Below are positions 1 to 8,137 of a stretch of DNA of 64,000 nt, piece by piece; position 1 is the first letter of the stretch; each line of letters opens with the position of its first letter. Source of the stretch: Nocardia nova SH22a. GTDB lineage: Bacteria; Actinomycetota; Actinomycetes; Mycobacteriales; Mycobacteriaceae. The DNA lies in the NCBI RefSeq assembly GCF_000523235.1, contig NZ_CP006850.1, positions 7,192,001-7,256,000 of the forward strand, in the 5' to 3' direction. The notes beneath the pieces are model-generated. The model worked only from the letters and a program-made list of their open reading frames with translations, was not told the origin of the DNA and did no database searches. Both the position numbers and the translations under genes were made by a program.

Positions 1-552
1 GGGATGCGGCGACGCCTCGATCTGGCCGTGAGCCTGATTCTCGCGCCCGCGGTGCTGTTCCTGGACGAGCCGACCACCGGCCTGGACCCGCACAACCGGA
101 ACCAGGTGTGGCAGGCGGTACGCGACCTGGTCGTCGACGGCACCAGCGTGCTGCTCACCACCCAGTACCTCGAAGAAGCCGATCAGCTCGCCATGCAGCT
201 GTCGATCATGAACCATGGACGCGTCATCGCGACCGGCACTCCTGGCGCACTCAAGGACCGATTGGGTGGCGATCGCCTCGACATCGTCGTACACCGGGCC
301 GCCGACCTGCCCGCCGCCACCGCCCTCGTCCACAACCGCCTCGACGTGACCGCCGCCGTCGACATCGATACTCGCCGTATCAGCGCACCGGTGACCGACC
401 CGGTCACCGCCCTGACCGACATCGCCTCGACGCTGCGCGATGCCGGAATTGCGATCGAGGACCTTTCCGTGCGCCGGCCCACTCTCGACGAAGTGTTCCT
501 ACACCTGACCCGATCCCCCGCCGAACCTGTCGCCCAGGAGGCCAACCTGTGA
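1..552 (+). CDS. DrrA-like ABC exporter ATP-binding subunit, 5' end outside window
   Basis: This is the C-terminal part of the ATPase of a daunorubicin-resistance-type ABC-2 exporter, which powers drug or lipid efflux at the inner face of the membrane. The frame is open from base 1 and begins inside the signature motif (GMRRRLDLA). Walker B with the D-loop follows (LFLDEPTTGLD, about residues 19-29 of the visible part). The switch region reads TTQYLEEAD, with Gln in place of His, as is usual in DrrA-type ATPases. The last 80 or so residues fit the DUF4162 C-terminal domain. Walker A lies left of the window. Its stop overlaps the next start in a GTGA, so the two are an operon. The ATPase class is certain; the substrate is not. 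Confidence 0.9.
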   Translation, partial: GMRRRLDLAVSLILAPAVLFLDEPTTGLDPHNRNQVWQAVRDLVVDGTSVLLTTQYLEEADQLAMQLSIMNHGRVIATGTPGALKDRLGGDRLDIVVHRAADLPAATALVHNRLDVTAAVDIDTRRISAPVTDPVTALTDIASTLRDAGIAIEDLSVRRPTLDEVFLHLTRSPAEPVAQEANL

Positions 553-1391
553 CTGTCTACGCACCTGCCGTGCCGGCACCGGCCGAGTCCACACTGCATC
601 AACTGAGATGGATAGTCACCGACACGATCACGGTGACCGGTCGTGAGCTGGCGCACTGGCGCCGCCAACCTGGCGCCGTCATCACCAACACCTTGTTGTT
701 CCCGATCATGATCGTGCTCATGTTCGGATACCTGCTCGGTGGTGCGATGACCGTGCCCGGCGGCGGCAACTACCTCGAGTTCCTGCTTCCCGGCATGTTC
801 GCGATGACCATGGTCTTCGGCATCGGCGCCAGCATGATCGCCGTCAGCGCCGACGCTGCCCGGGGCATCACCGACCGCTTCCGCTCCATGCCCACCTCAG
901 CGGTGTCCATCCTGGCCGGCCGCGCTCTCGCCGACATGCTCAACTCGACTGTCGCCCTGGCGGCGCTTCTCGCCTGCGGTCTCGCCATCGGCTGGCACCC
1001 CCACCACGGCCTCGGCTCGGCCCTCGGTGCGATAGGACTGCTGTTGCTGCTCCGGTTCGCGTTCCTGTGGATCGGCGTGTACCTGGGACTGCGCTGGTAC
1101 GACAATCCCGAGGCCATCACCGCGATACGCACCCTCGAATTTCCGATCGGTTTCCTCGGCAACCCGTTCGTCGCCACCGCCACCATGCCTGCCTGGCTCG
1201 GCGCCATCGCAACCTGGAATCCGCTGTCCGCGACCACCACAGCCGTGCGCGATCTGTTCGGCAATCCCACCGGTGCCGACCACAGCTGGATCACCCAGCA
1301 CGCCACCGTCATGGCCATCGCCTGGCCGCTCCTGCTGACCGCAATCTTTCTTCCGCTGGCAGTCCACCGCTACCGAAACCTGACTGCATAA
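549..1391 (+). CDS. DrrB-like ABC-2 transporter permease
   Basis: This is the membrane subunit partnering the ATPase just upstream. It is 280 residues with about six hydrophobic segments. The stretch LPGMFAMTMVFGIGAS followed by ITDRFRSMP is typical of the DrrB/ABC-2 permease core. I chose the GTG at 549 because it overlaps the upstream TGA and because residues encoded before it in the same frame are Arg/Pro-rich and look non-coding. The pair is expected to export a hydrophobic compound such as an anthracycline-like drug or a lipid. No regulator is tightly linked; the TetR gene that follows lies 200 bases downstream and may serve the next gene instead. Confidence 0.88.
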   Translation: MTVYAPAVPAPAESTLHQLRWIVTDTITVTGRELAHWRRQPGAVITNTLLFPIMIVLMFGYLLGGAMTVPGGGNYLEFLLPGMFAMTMVFGIGASMIAVSADAARGITDRFRSMPTSAVSILAGRALADMLNSTVALAALLACGLAIGWHPHHGLGSALGAIGLLLLLRFAFLWIGVYLGLRWYDNPEAITAIRTLEFPIGFLGNPFVATATMPAWLGAIATWNPLSATTTAVRDLFGNPTGADHSWITQHATVMAIAWPLLLTAIFLPLAVHRYRNLTA

Positions 1392-1595
1392 CCACGGCCG
1401 ACATTCGGCTTCGATCACCACTCAGAAAGCCTCCGCCCCAACGCTTCCAGGCCTACACCTGGAGCCCTGGGAGCGGCAGAGGGACTGCCGGTTTCGAAGT
1501 TCGCTCGTCCGGTTGCCGGAGGTCGTGGCGAAAGTGCTGTACGGGCGCGGGGTTGAGCCTGCTGGGCCGGGGAGTCGACGGTTTAGTGTCGGAGT

Positions 1596-2321
1596 GTGAG
1601 TGATGTGGTCGACGGAGACACCGAGCTACCACTGGTGCAGTTCTCGGAGCTGGACCCGGGGGTGGCTCGCGAGCTTCCCCGGCATCGCCACGACCTGTCG
1701 CGTGACGAGGTTCGTACGTCTCAGCGTTCCCGGTTGATCGTGGCGACTGTGCAGGTCGTGGCCGAGAAGGGGTATGCAGGGGCGAGTGTGCGCCAGATCG
1801 CGGCGCGGGCCGGGATTTCCACGAAGACCTTCTACGAGTTGTATCCGGACAAAGAAGAAGCGTTCCTGGCCACCTACGCTTCGGTCGATCGGCTCACCGA
1901 GCTGATGCGGCACGCGGTCGCGCAAGCGCGCACCGCGGCGAGCGTGATCGAGGCGGGCGTGACGGTCTATCTGACGAGCTTGGCTGCCGAACCGACGTTC
2001 ACTCAGAGTTTGGTGATCGAGGCGCTGGCCTCGACCGATCGCATCCGAGCGCGGCGTTCTCGAGGTCTGGCCGATTTCGCGGCGACGATGATCGAGGGGC
2101 TGCGTCGGGTGCGGGGCGCCAACGGACCGGACCCCGCACCGACCCCGGGCGCGCACGCGCTGATCATCGGCGCGCTGGGCGGCGTGAACGAGCTGGTCGT
2201 GCAGCATCTCGGGACAGCGCCCGCGGCGACACTGCTGGACATCGTTCCGGCCGCCCGGGTTCTGCTCGAGAGTATTGCGCTGACTCCGCAGGAGCGTGTG
2301 AGCGCCGTCGAAGACCTCTGA
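1596..2321 (+). CDS. TetR family transcriptional regulator
   Basis: A 241-residue DNA-binding repressor. The TetR helix-turn-helix spans about residues 43-90, including VRQIAARAGISTKTFYELYP. The first 40 residues are an acidic, low-complexity extension before the HTH. The C-terminal ligand domain is not recognisable by eye. It starts at GTG 1596. The gene is followed after 142 bases, on the same strand, by a DUF2236 oxygenase, and a 22-bp interrupted palindrome lies in that gap, so it probably controls the oxygenase and possibly itself. A role in regulating the DrrAB-like exporter upstream is possible but less supported. Confidence 0.88.
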   Translation: MSDVVDGDTELPLVQFSELDPGVARELPRHRHDLSRDEVRTSQRSRLIVATVQVVAEKGYAGASVRQIAARAGISTKTFYELYPDKEEAFLATYASVDRLTELMRHAVAQARTAASVIEAGVTVYLTSLAAEPTFTQSLVIEALASTDRIRARRSRGLADFAATMIEGLRRVRGANGPDPAPTPGAHALIIGALGGVNELVVQHLGTAPAATLLDIVPAARVLLESIALTPQERVSAVEDL

Positions 2322-2403
2322 GCAGACGGTTTCACCTGTAGGAGCAGAACAGGTCGGCACACCCTTGGAATGACTGTTACTGCGTGTTACGTTCATTTCA
2401 GAG

Positions 2404-2425
2404 TGAGAACACGCTCGTTTTCTCA
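2404..2425. promoter_or_regulatory. Interrupted palindrome, candidate TetR operator
   Basis: The site reads TGAGAA-N-ACG-NN-CGT-N-TTCTCA, a 22-bp dyad with 9 of 11 base pairs symmetrical. It sits 39 bases before the oxygenase start and 83 bases after the TetR stop, where an operator would block the oxygenase promoter. Length and symmetry fit TetR-family operators. Binding is inferred. Confidence 0.5.
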
Positions 2426-2463
2426 GTCGTATACGGGCGCTCCGCGCCCGAAGGGAGATCGTC

Positions 2464-3486
2464 GTGGCAACGACACGAGTCATCGGTGAGCAGGTCCGAC
2501 AGCTGACAGATGTGGAACCGGACACCGCTCGCTTCGAGACCACCTCCGCGGGAGCCGACGGCGACCCGCTGGCCGTGGGCTCGATCGGGCGATCGATCGT
2601 GGGACATCCGTTGGTCCTGCTGTATGCCAACGTTCCCGCGTTGATCATGCCGACCTTGCATCCGAAGATCGCGCACGTGCTCAGCGAGAAGGACCGTGCC
2701 CTCAACGGCAGCGAGGAACTTCCGACGCTGCAGGCGGCGGCGCGGCGATTGATCAGCACCTACGAGATGGTCATGGGGATCGTGTTCGCCGGGCCCGAAG
2801 CCGACGATGTGGCCCACGGGCTGCACGAGCTGCACCGCCCGATCGCCGGGAAGATGCCCGACGGGAGCCCCTATCACGCCTGGAACAAAGACGTCTGGAA
2901 CTGGACGTGGGGGTCGATCCTCAAAGGTGGACTCGACATAGCCGAGGAGTTCGGGCTGCTTCGCGACGAAGCCGAGCGCGAGGAGGGCTATCGGGCGCTG
3001 AACGAGATCGGCCGCCGCTACGGTGTGCGCAGCCTACCCGACACCTACGCGGAGTTCTGCGCCTATTGGCAGCCGATCGTCGACACCGACCTCGAAGTCG
3101 GGCCGGGTGTGCGGTTCATCGTCGACCACGCGTTGAACCCACCCAGGCCCCGCGGCTGGAACATGATGCCGATGCCGGTCTGGCGAACCGTGTCGCTACC
3201 GTTGACACGCACGCTGCGCGTCGGCGTCCTGGCGGGGGTCCCGGAGCAGTTCCACGCCGACATGGGTTTGCGCACTACAACTTTCGACCGCATCGAACGC
3301 CGGGTGCACGGCGCGTTCTGGCGACTGCTGCCCCTGCATGTCGCCGGCCGGTTCGCCCCGGCCTATTTCACGCTTCGACGCCGCTTCGGCCAGCCGGGGT
3401 GGCGGACCTTCTACTCCCGCACCCAACTGGAAGCCGACCGCCCGGCAGCCGACCGGGCCCGCCGCGCCGCACTCACACCGAGCTGA
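2464..3486 (+). CDS. Oxygenase MpaB / DUF2236 family protein
   Basis: A 340-residue member of the DUF2236 family, which includes the latex-clearing (rubber) oxygenases and fungal MpaB. Characterised members use a b-type haem to cleave polyisoprenoid chains. Recognisable segments are GHPLVLLYANVPALIMPTLH at about 47-66 and the His-containing stretch HELHRPIAGKMPDGSPYHAW at 121-140 followed by the Trp-rich NKDVWNWTWGS, matching the family's conserved histidine region. There is no signal peptide, unlike secreted Lcp. The GTG start at 2464 follows GAAGGGAGAT. Its own TetR regulator precedes it. The substrate is unknown; many actinomycetes carry several paralogues of undefined function. Confidence 0.82.
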   Translation: MATTRVIGEQVRQLTDVEPDTARFETTSAGADGDPLAVGSIGRSIVGHPLVLLYANVPALIMPTLHPKIAHVLSEKDRALNGSEELPTLQAAARRLISTYEMVMGIVFAGPEADDVAHGLHELHRPIAGKMPDGSPYHAWNKDVWNWTWGSILKGGLDIAEEFGLLRDEAEREEGYRALNEIGRRYGVRSLPDTYAEFCAYWQPIVDTDLEVGPGVRFIVDHALNPPRPRGWNMMPMPVWRTVSLPLTRTLRVGVLAGVPEQFHADMGLRTTTFDRIERRVHGAFWRLLPLHVAGRFAPAYFTLRRRFGQPGWRTFYSRTQLEADRPAADRARRAALTPS

Positions 3487-3755
3487 ATCCGCGCCACATA
3501 CAACGGAGCGGTCAGCCGTCCAGGTCGGATATTCGACCGGTCCGCGAATACGAATCGTGGGGCCTGACAAGAGATTCGAAGCAACCAGACGGTTCGATGA
3601 TCGCCACTTCCTCTACTTCGAGGGAAACCAGATGGCACTGGACATACATCGAGATCCGCCACCGCGAGGGCGACAGCCCTTCTGGCACAACAGTTCTGGT
3701 TTGATCGATGATCCATCGCCGACGCCCCGGTACACATGAGGCTTGGGACAGGCGA

Positions 3756-4877
3756 TCAGCGGACGAGGCGGAAGAACCCGCGTACCTGCTCGACCAGCGA
3801 CGTCGGCTGTTCCAGCGCCGCGAAGTGTCCACCTCGCGGCAGTTCCTCGAACCAGCGCAGGTCGGTGAACCGCAGCTCGGCCTCCCGGCGCGACGGGCGG
3901 GTGATGTCGTGCGGGTAGATCGACAGTCCGGACGGTGCGGTGACCTTGTCGCGGAAGCTGGCGAAGCTCTCCCAGTACAGGCGGGCCGACGACGTGGCCG
4001 ACGCGGTGAACCAGTAGACCGAGATCTCGTCGAGGATCTGCTGGCGCGACAACGCGTCCTCGGGATGACCGTGGTTGTCCGTCCAGGCCCAGAACTTCTC
4101 GGCGATCCACGCGGCCTGGCCCGCTGGGGAGTCGGTGAGGCCGTAGCCGAGCGTCTGCGGCCGGGTCGACTGCTGACCCGAGTAGCCGCGGCCGGTGCGC
4201 TGGAACTCCTTGGCGGCCTTCAGGTTCGCCAGCTCCGCGGGTGTCGGGTCGTCGAACGTGCCCGCCCTCACGGACGCCATGTTCAGGTGCACGCCGGCGA
4301 CTCGCTCGGGCGCCACCTCGCCCAGCGCGCCGGACACCGCCGAACCCCAGTCGCCGCCCTGCGCCCCGTACCGCTCGTAACCCAGCGAAACCATCAACGC
4401 GTCCCAGGCGCGCGCGATGCGATCGACGCCCCACCCGGTCGCCGACGGCTTGTCACTCCAGCCGTACCCGGGCAGCGACGGCGCGACGACGTGGAACGCG
4501 TCCGACGGGTCCCCGCCGTGCGCGCGCGGGTCGGTCAGCGGACCGAGAACGTCCAGGAACTCGAGCACCGAACCCGGCCACCCGTGCGTGAGCACCAGCG
4601 GGAACGCGTCCGGCTCCGGCGAGCGGACGTGCAGGAAGTGGATGCCAAGCCCGTCGATCGTGTCGCGATACTGCGGGAAGACGTTCAGCCGCTCGGCGAA
4701 CCCGAAGTCGTAGTCCTCGGCCCAACTGCGGCAGAGTTCCTGCGCATAAGCCAGCGGCACCCCCTGCGACCAGTCGTCCACCGGCTCGGGCTCGGGCCAC
4801 CGCGTCTTTTGCAATCGTTCACGCAGATCCGCGATCTCGGCTTCGGTGACGCTGACTTCGAACGGCTCGGCGACCAC
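3756..4877 (-). CDS. Epoxide hydrolase with EHN domain (alpha/beta hydrolase)
   Basis: A 373-residue microsomal-type epoxide hydrolase that opens epoxides to diols. The N-terminal EHN domain covers about residues 3-110 (ERLQKTRWPEP, LNVFPQYRDTIDGLGIHF). The oxyanion motif is HGWPGS at 98-103, the nucleophile is Asp176 in GGDWGS, and the charge-relay His is near 351 in GGHFAALEQP. I chose GTG at 4877 because AGGAAGGGAG lies just upstream; an in-frame longer start at 4943 lacks such a site. The gene stands alone. About 270 bases on its 3' side (3487-3755) show no convincing gene. Confidence 0.92.
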   Translation of the reverse strand: MVAEPFEVSVTEAEIADLRERLQKTRWPEPEPVDDWSQGVPLAYAQELCRSWAEDYDFGFAERLNVFPQYRDTIDGLGIHFLHVRSPEPDAFPLVLTHGWPGSVLEFLDVLGPLTDPRAHGGDPSDAFHVVAPSLPGYGWSDKPSATGWGVDRIARAWDALMVSLGYERYGAQGGDWGSAVSGALGEVAPERVAGVHLNMASVRAGTFDDPTPAELANLKAAKEFQRTGRGYSGQQSTRPQTLGYGLTDSPAGQAAWIAEKFWAWTDNHGHPEDALSRQQILDEISVYWFTASATSSARLYWESFASFRDKVTAPSGLSIYPHDITRPSRREAELRFTDLRWFEELPRGGHFAALEQPTSLVEQVRGFFRLVR

Positions 4878-5135
4878 TGGGGCTCCCTTCCTCGGCAAGA
4901 CTTGTCGGATCGGATGTAGATCAGGGTGAAACCAAACGCTCACCGAGGATCGTCCACTGGGTACCGCTCACACCCACGACGCTAATGGAGGCGGCAAGCC
5001 CCCGCGTGTTCGAAGCCGAGAGGTGCAACGCTGCGGCGACCGGGGTCCTGGCGCGCGGTCGGAAGCCATCAGTTCGCGGTCGCGGAGAAGTCCTGATCGA
5101 GTGGGCAAGTCGGGTGCTGTTCGGCGAGCCGAGAG

Positions 5136-6248
5136 TCAGGGCTGCTTCGCTTGCGGGGTGTAGGCGGGGAGGGCGGCGAGGCTGGAGCGGACGGCTTCGG
5201 CGCCGTAGTCGAGCATTCGGCGTTCGTAGTTGTCGAGTGCGTCGAGGAGGGTGGGGGCTCGGGTGAGGGTGTGGCGGAGTAGGTCGGCATCGCGTAGGGC
5301 GGTGTTGGCGCCGTTACCGCCGGTCGGTGAAGTGGCGTGGATGGCGTCGCCGAGCAGGGTGACCGGGCCTGGGGTCCAGCGTGGGCCGGGTTCGACCACT
5401 CGGATGGACAGCAGGGTGCTGTTGTCGGGGTCCGATTGCTCGATCAGTGCGCGCAGGTCGGGGTGCCAGCCGGGCATTCTGGACAGCGCGGCCTCCTGGG
5501 CGGTTTCGGTGTCGAGTGAGTCGTTCGGGGGCAGGATCATGGCCCAGCGCACGTAGTCGTGGATGTCGGGCAGGGTTACTTCGGGGGCCAGTGCTTCGGC
5601 GGCCTGTTTCGGTGGGGTGCGGAAACGCATCGCGCCGAGCAGGAGACTCACGCCGTCTCCGGCGATCTTCGAGCCGAAGGCTCGGGACAGGCTGGTGAAC
5701 TGCTCGGTGAGCGGGGTGCGGCCGATGACGAATCGGACGCCGGTGTCGGTCGGGGTGGTCTGCGGGGACAGGGCCGATCGGACGGCGGAGTTGACGCCGT
5801 CGGCGCCGACGAGCAGGTCCGAGATGACGGGGGCGCGATCGGCGAATCGGGCTTCGACTCGGCCGTCGGGCTTCAGGTCGTAGCCGGTCAGTGTGGCGCC
5901 GGTGTGCACGGTCAGGCCGGTGAGCAGCAGGTGGCGGAGGACGTCGCGGTCGACCACGATGGCGTTGCGGCCGGGCTCGAGCGCACCGATCTCGTCGAGT
6001 TGCGGGTCCAGGATCAGGCGCTCGCCGTAGGCGTCGCCGACGACGGCGTCCAGCAACGGGTGCCAGCGCCGCGGCAGGCAACCGCGCAGGGCGTCGAAAC
6101 CCTGCGGATTCAGCACCAGGCGGTAGCCCTGGAACCGGGCGGTGATCGCCGGATCCCGCTCGAACACCTGGGCCCCGATCCCGGCTCCACGCAAGCCCTG
6201 TGCCAGACACAGGCCGCCGAGACCGGCTCCGATGACGGAAACTCGCAT
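5136..6248 (-). CDS. FAD-dependent monooxygenase, TetX/PHBH-like
   Basis: A 370-residue class A flavoprotein hydroxylase. The dinucleotide-binding motif GAGLGG lies at residues 7-12, the middle motif LLVGADGVNSAVR is near 150, and the FAD ribityl-binding motif GDAIHATSPTGGNGAN is near 290. Such enzymes hydroxylate aromatic compounds or inactivate antibiotics such as tetracycline or rifamycin; the substrate here cannot be read from sequence. ATG 6248 is preceded by AAGAGG at good spacing. It is transcribed divergently from a TetR gene, with three repeated dyads in the 87-bp gap, so it is very likely repressed and induced by its substrate. Confidence 0.88.
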   Translation of the reverse strand: MRVSVIGAGLGGLCLAQGLRGAGIGAQVFERDPAITARFQGYRLVLNPQGFDALRGCLPRRWHPLLDAVVGDAYGERLILDPQLDEIGALEPGRNAIVVDRDVLRHLLLTGLTVHTGATLTGYDLKPDGRVEARFADRAPVISDLLVGADGVNSAVRSALSPQTTPTDTGVRFVIGRTPLTEQFTSLSRAFGSKIAGDGVSLLLGAMRFRTPPKQAAEALAPEVTLPDIHDYVRWAMILPPNDSLDTETAQEAALSRMPGWHPDLRALIEQSDPDNSTLLSIRVVEPGPRWTPGPVTLLGDAIHATSPTGGNGANTALRDADLLRHTLTRAPTLLDALDNYERRMLDYGAEAVRSSLAALPAYTPQAKQP

Positions 6249-6263
6249 CACACACCTCTTGAC

Positions 6264-6313
6264 GAACTAAGTTCTACAGTCACGAACATAGTTCTACTTG
6301 ACGAACTAAGTTC
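6264..6313. promoter_or_regulatory. Three tandem GAAC-N3-GTTC operators
   Basis: Three copies of the dyad GAACNNNGTTC begin at 6264, 6284 and 6303 (central triplets TAA, ATA, TAA). They are spaced 20 and 19 bp, so they lie on roughly the same DNA face. The outer two share the longer context TTGACGAACTAAGTTC. They fill the gap between the divergent monooxygenase and TetR genes and probably bind that TetR cooperatively. Confidence 0.7.
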
Positions 6314-6335
6314 GCGTCAAGCTATAGTGACCGGC

Positions 6336-7058
6336 ATGCCCGCAGCTCCCCGACAGCGCCGAGCGGCTCGTCACGCCCGATCCGCCGACGACACCGCGGC
6401 GTCCTCGCCTCGCAAGGAACCCATCACGGTCACTCGGATCACCGATGCGGCACTGCAGGTCGTCGCCACCGAGGGTTACGACGCGCTGACCATCCGCCGG
6501 GTCGCCGCGGTACTCGGCACCGGGCCCTCATCGCTGTATGCGCACATCGTCAACAAGGACGACATCGACGATCTACTGATCGGCAGGCTCAGCGCCGAAA
6601 TCGTGCTGCCCGAACCGGATCCGGCCGAATGGCGCGCTCAGCTCCTCGACGTGTTCACCCAGATCCGCGACCAATACCTGAAATACCCCGGGGTCTCGCG
6701 CGCCGCACTGGCCATGGTCCCCACCAACCTCGAGGCACTGCGGGTCCGGGAGGGATTGTTCGCGATCACGCTCGCGGGCGGAATCGAACCCCGAACGGCC
6801 GCATGGACATTGGACGCGATCTCCCTCTACGTCAGTGCCTACGCCCTGGAACAGTCACTGGTCCGGCAGCGGCGCAAACACCCGGATCAGGAATGGGTCG
6901 TCAGCCCCGAGGAGCTGGAACGCCGGTTCACCTCCCTGCCCGCCGACACCTTCCCCCAGACCCGACGCCATGCCGCCGAACTCACCTCCGGCACGGGCCC
7001 CGACCGCTTCGCATTCACCCTCACACTGATCCTGGACAACCTCAGCTCATCGGCCTGA
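6336..7058 (+). CDS. TetR family regulator of the divergent monooxygenase
   Basis: A 240-residue TetR-type repressor. The HTH is at about residues 32-78 (RRVAAVLGTGPSSLYAHIVNK) and the C-terminal half resembles the tetracycline-repressor-like ligand domain. I chose ATG 6336: the frame is open far upstream, but those residues are antisense to the monooxygenase gene and the operators lie in between. The N-terminal 25 residues are basic and probably disordered. Divergent placement and the triple operator imply autoregulation and control of the monooxygenase. Confidence 0.86.
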   Translation: MPAAPRQRRAARHARSADDTAASSPRKEPITVTRITDAALQVVATEGYDALTIRRVAAVLGTGPSSLYAHIVNKDDIDDLLIGRLSAEIVLPEPDPAEWRAQLLDVFTQIRDQYLKYPGVSRAALAMVPTNLEALRVREGLFAITLAGGIEPRTAAWTLDAISLYVSAYALEQSLVRQRRKHPDQEWVVSPEELERRFTSLPADTFPQTRRHAAELTSGTGPDRFAFTLTLILDNLSSSA

Positions 7059-7155
7059 CGTCGAGATCGATCCTGCCGGTCCGCACCATTCCGGACGGTG
7101 GGTTCGTGGCGAAAGTCGGGATCGGTAGGAGGCGCGCGCGACGTCTACTTGCGCC

Positions 7156-7554
7156 ATGACATCTTCTCAATCTCCCGCCAACCAGCCGCAGTCCGGAGGC
7201 TTGGACAAAAAGACCGGCGCGATCCTGTCGTATGCGCTGGGATGGCTCACCGGAATCATCTTCCTGTTCGTGGGGAGGAACGATCCCGATGTGAAATTCC
7301 ATGCCTCGCAATCGATCGTCTTCTTCGGGGCGGTCTCGGTGATCAACATCGTCCTGAGTGTCGTCGGCTCGCTCCTGGGGGGCCTGGGGATCATCTTCAC
7401 CCTCGCCGGGCTCGCACTCGGGGTCTTCGCATTCGTCGTCTGGGTCATGGCCATGGTCCAGGCGAACAACAGCGGCGGGGCCCGCGCGGGGCTTCCTGTC
7501 GTCGGAAAATTCACTGCCCCTTATGCCGATCGGTTGGCCGATTCGATCAAGTAG
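7156..7554 (+). CDS. DUF4870 family membrane protein
   Basis: A 132-residue small integral membrane protein. A polar N-terminus (SSQSPANQPQSGG) precedes three or four hydrophobic segments at about 22-40, 55-80 and 85-107. The motif DVKFHASQS after the first segment is typical of DUF4870/Tic20-like proteins, whose function is unknown. It is monocistronic, with a GC-rich hairpin 39 bases after its stop. Confidence 0.83.
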   Translation: MTSSQSPANQPQSGGLDKKTGAILSYALGWLTGIIFLFVGRNDPDVKFHASQSIVFFGAVSVINIVLSVVGSLLGGLGIIFTLAGLALGVFAFVVWVMAMVQANNSGGARAGLPVVGKFTAPYADRLADSIK

Positions 7555-7592
7555 CGGCGTATTTTCGAAACCTCGTGGGGGCACGTCCGAGG

Positions 7593-7624
7593 GACGACGG
7601 CCCGGGCCATCCCGGGCCGTCGTC
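7593..7624 (+). terminator. Perfect 14-bp hairpin after the DUF4870 gene
   Basis: GACGACGGCCCGGG and its exact complement are separated by a 4-base loop (CCAT). It lies 39 bases past the stop of the membrane-protein gene. The tail is not U-rich, so termination efficiency is uncertain, as with many actinomycete hairpin terminators. Confidence 0.6.
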
Positions 7625-7696
7625 GTCTGCGGGAACCGCCGATTACAGCAGTTCGAACGGCCGCCCGAACCCGGCATGCACCAGCCGCGTCATATC

Positions 7697-7712
7697 TCGA
7701 ACAAATGTTCGA
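7697..7712. promoter_or_regulatory. Perfect LexA (SOS) box
   Basis: TCGAAC-AAAT-GTTCGA matches the mycobacterial/actinomycete LexA consensus TCGAACN4GTTCGA at all 12 defined positions. It is 21 bases before the GTG of the truncated DUF222 gene, with a possible -10-like TAGGGT just after it. In Mycobacterium tuberculosis several 13E12/DUF222 genes are SOS-controlled, which agrees with this placement. Confidence 0.85.
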
Positions 7713-7733
7713 TACTGATGTAGGGTAGCTCGC

Positions 7734-8057
7734 GTGAACACACATTCGACTGCATTGGCACCGAATGCCCCGGCACGACAATGGTCGGATCTGGCCGACG
7801 TCGACTTGCTGCGCACCCTCGTCGAGACCGAACGCCGTCGGCGTCGATTGGGCGCGGCCATGGTCGCGGCCGTAGCCGTAGCCGAGGCCGAGCGCCGTGG
7901 TCTGGCCGCCGACACCGGCTACCGGGACACCGCGGAGCTGTTGAGTGATCTGCTGCGGATCAGCGCCTCCGAGGCGCGTCGGCGAATCGGATATGCCGCT
8001 CCGCGGGCCCGCTCACGCGCCAGGAAGGCGTGGAGAGCGGTGGCGACGGCAGGTTGA
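7734..8057 (+). pseudogene. Truncated DUF222 / 13E12-repeat family gene
   Basis: A 107-residue remnant of the N-terminal DUF222 domain. The segment from ADVDLLRTLVETERRRRRLG to ELLSDLLRISASEARRRIGY is the characteristic start of 13E12-type proteins, which usually run 400-500 residues and end in an HNH nuclease domain. After about residue 92 the sequence turns into low-complexity Arg/Ala and stops; no HNH motif follows in any frame before the converging monooxygenase gene at 8138. The start and SOS box are intact, so a short product may still be made after DNA damage. I call it a decayed gene rather than a functional short protein. Confidence 0.7.
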
Positions 8058-8137
8058 GGCCGAGCCTGGATCCGACCGCACAGGCATCCGCTCGACGGCG
8101 CGGCTCCAGCTCTCGGTGCGCCCGAACGGCGCGCCGA

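Noticed and set aside
6264..6313. GAAC-N3-GTTC sites taken as LexA boxes
   Set aside because: The spacing is three bases, not four, and flanking bases do not fit TCGAAC/GTTCGA; they adjoin a TetR gene and fit that better.
8058..8137. Continuation of the DUF222 gene in another frame
   Set aside because: I looked for HNH or later DUF222 motifs in all frames up to the monooxygenase gene and found none.
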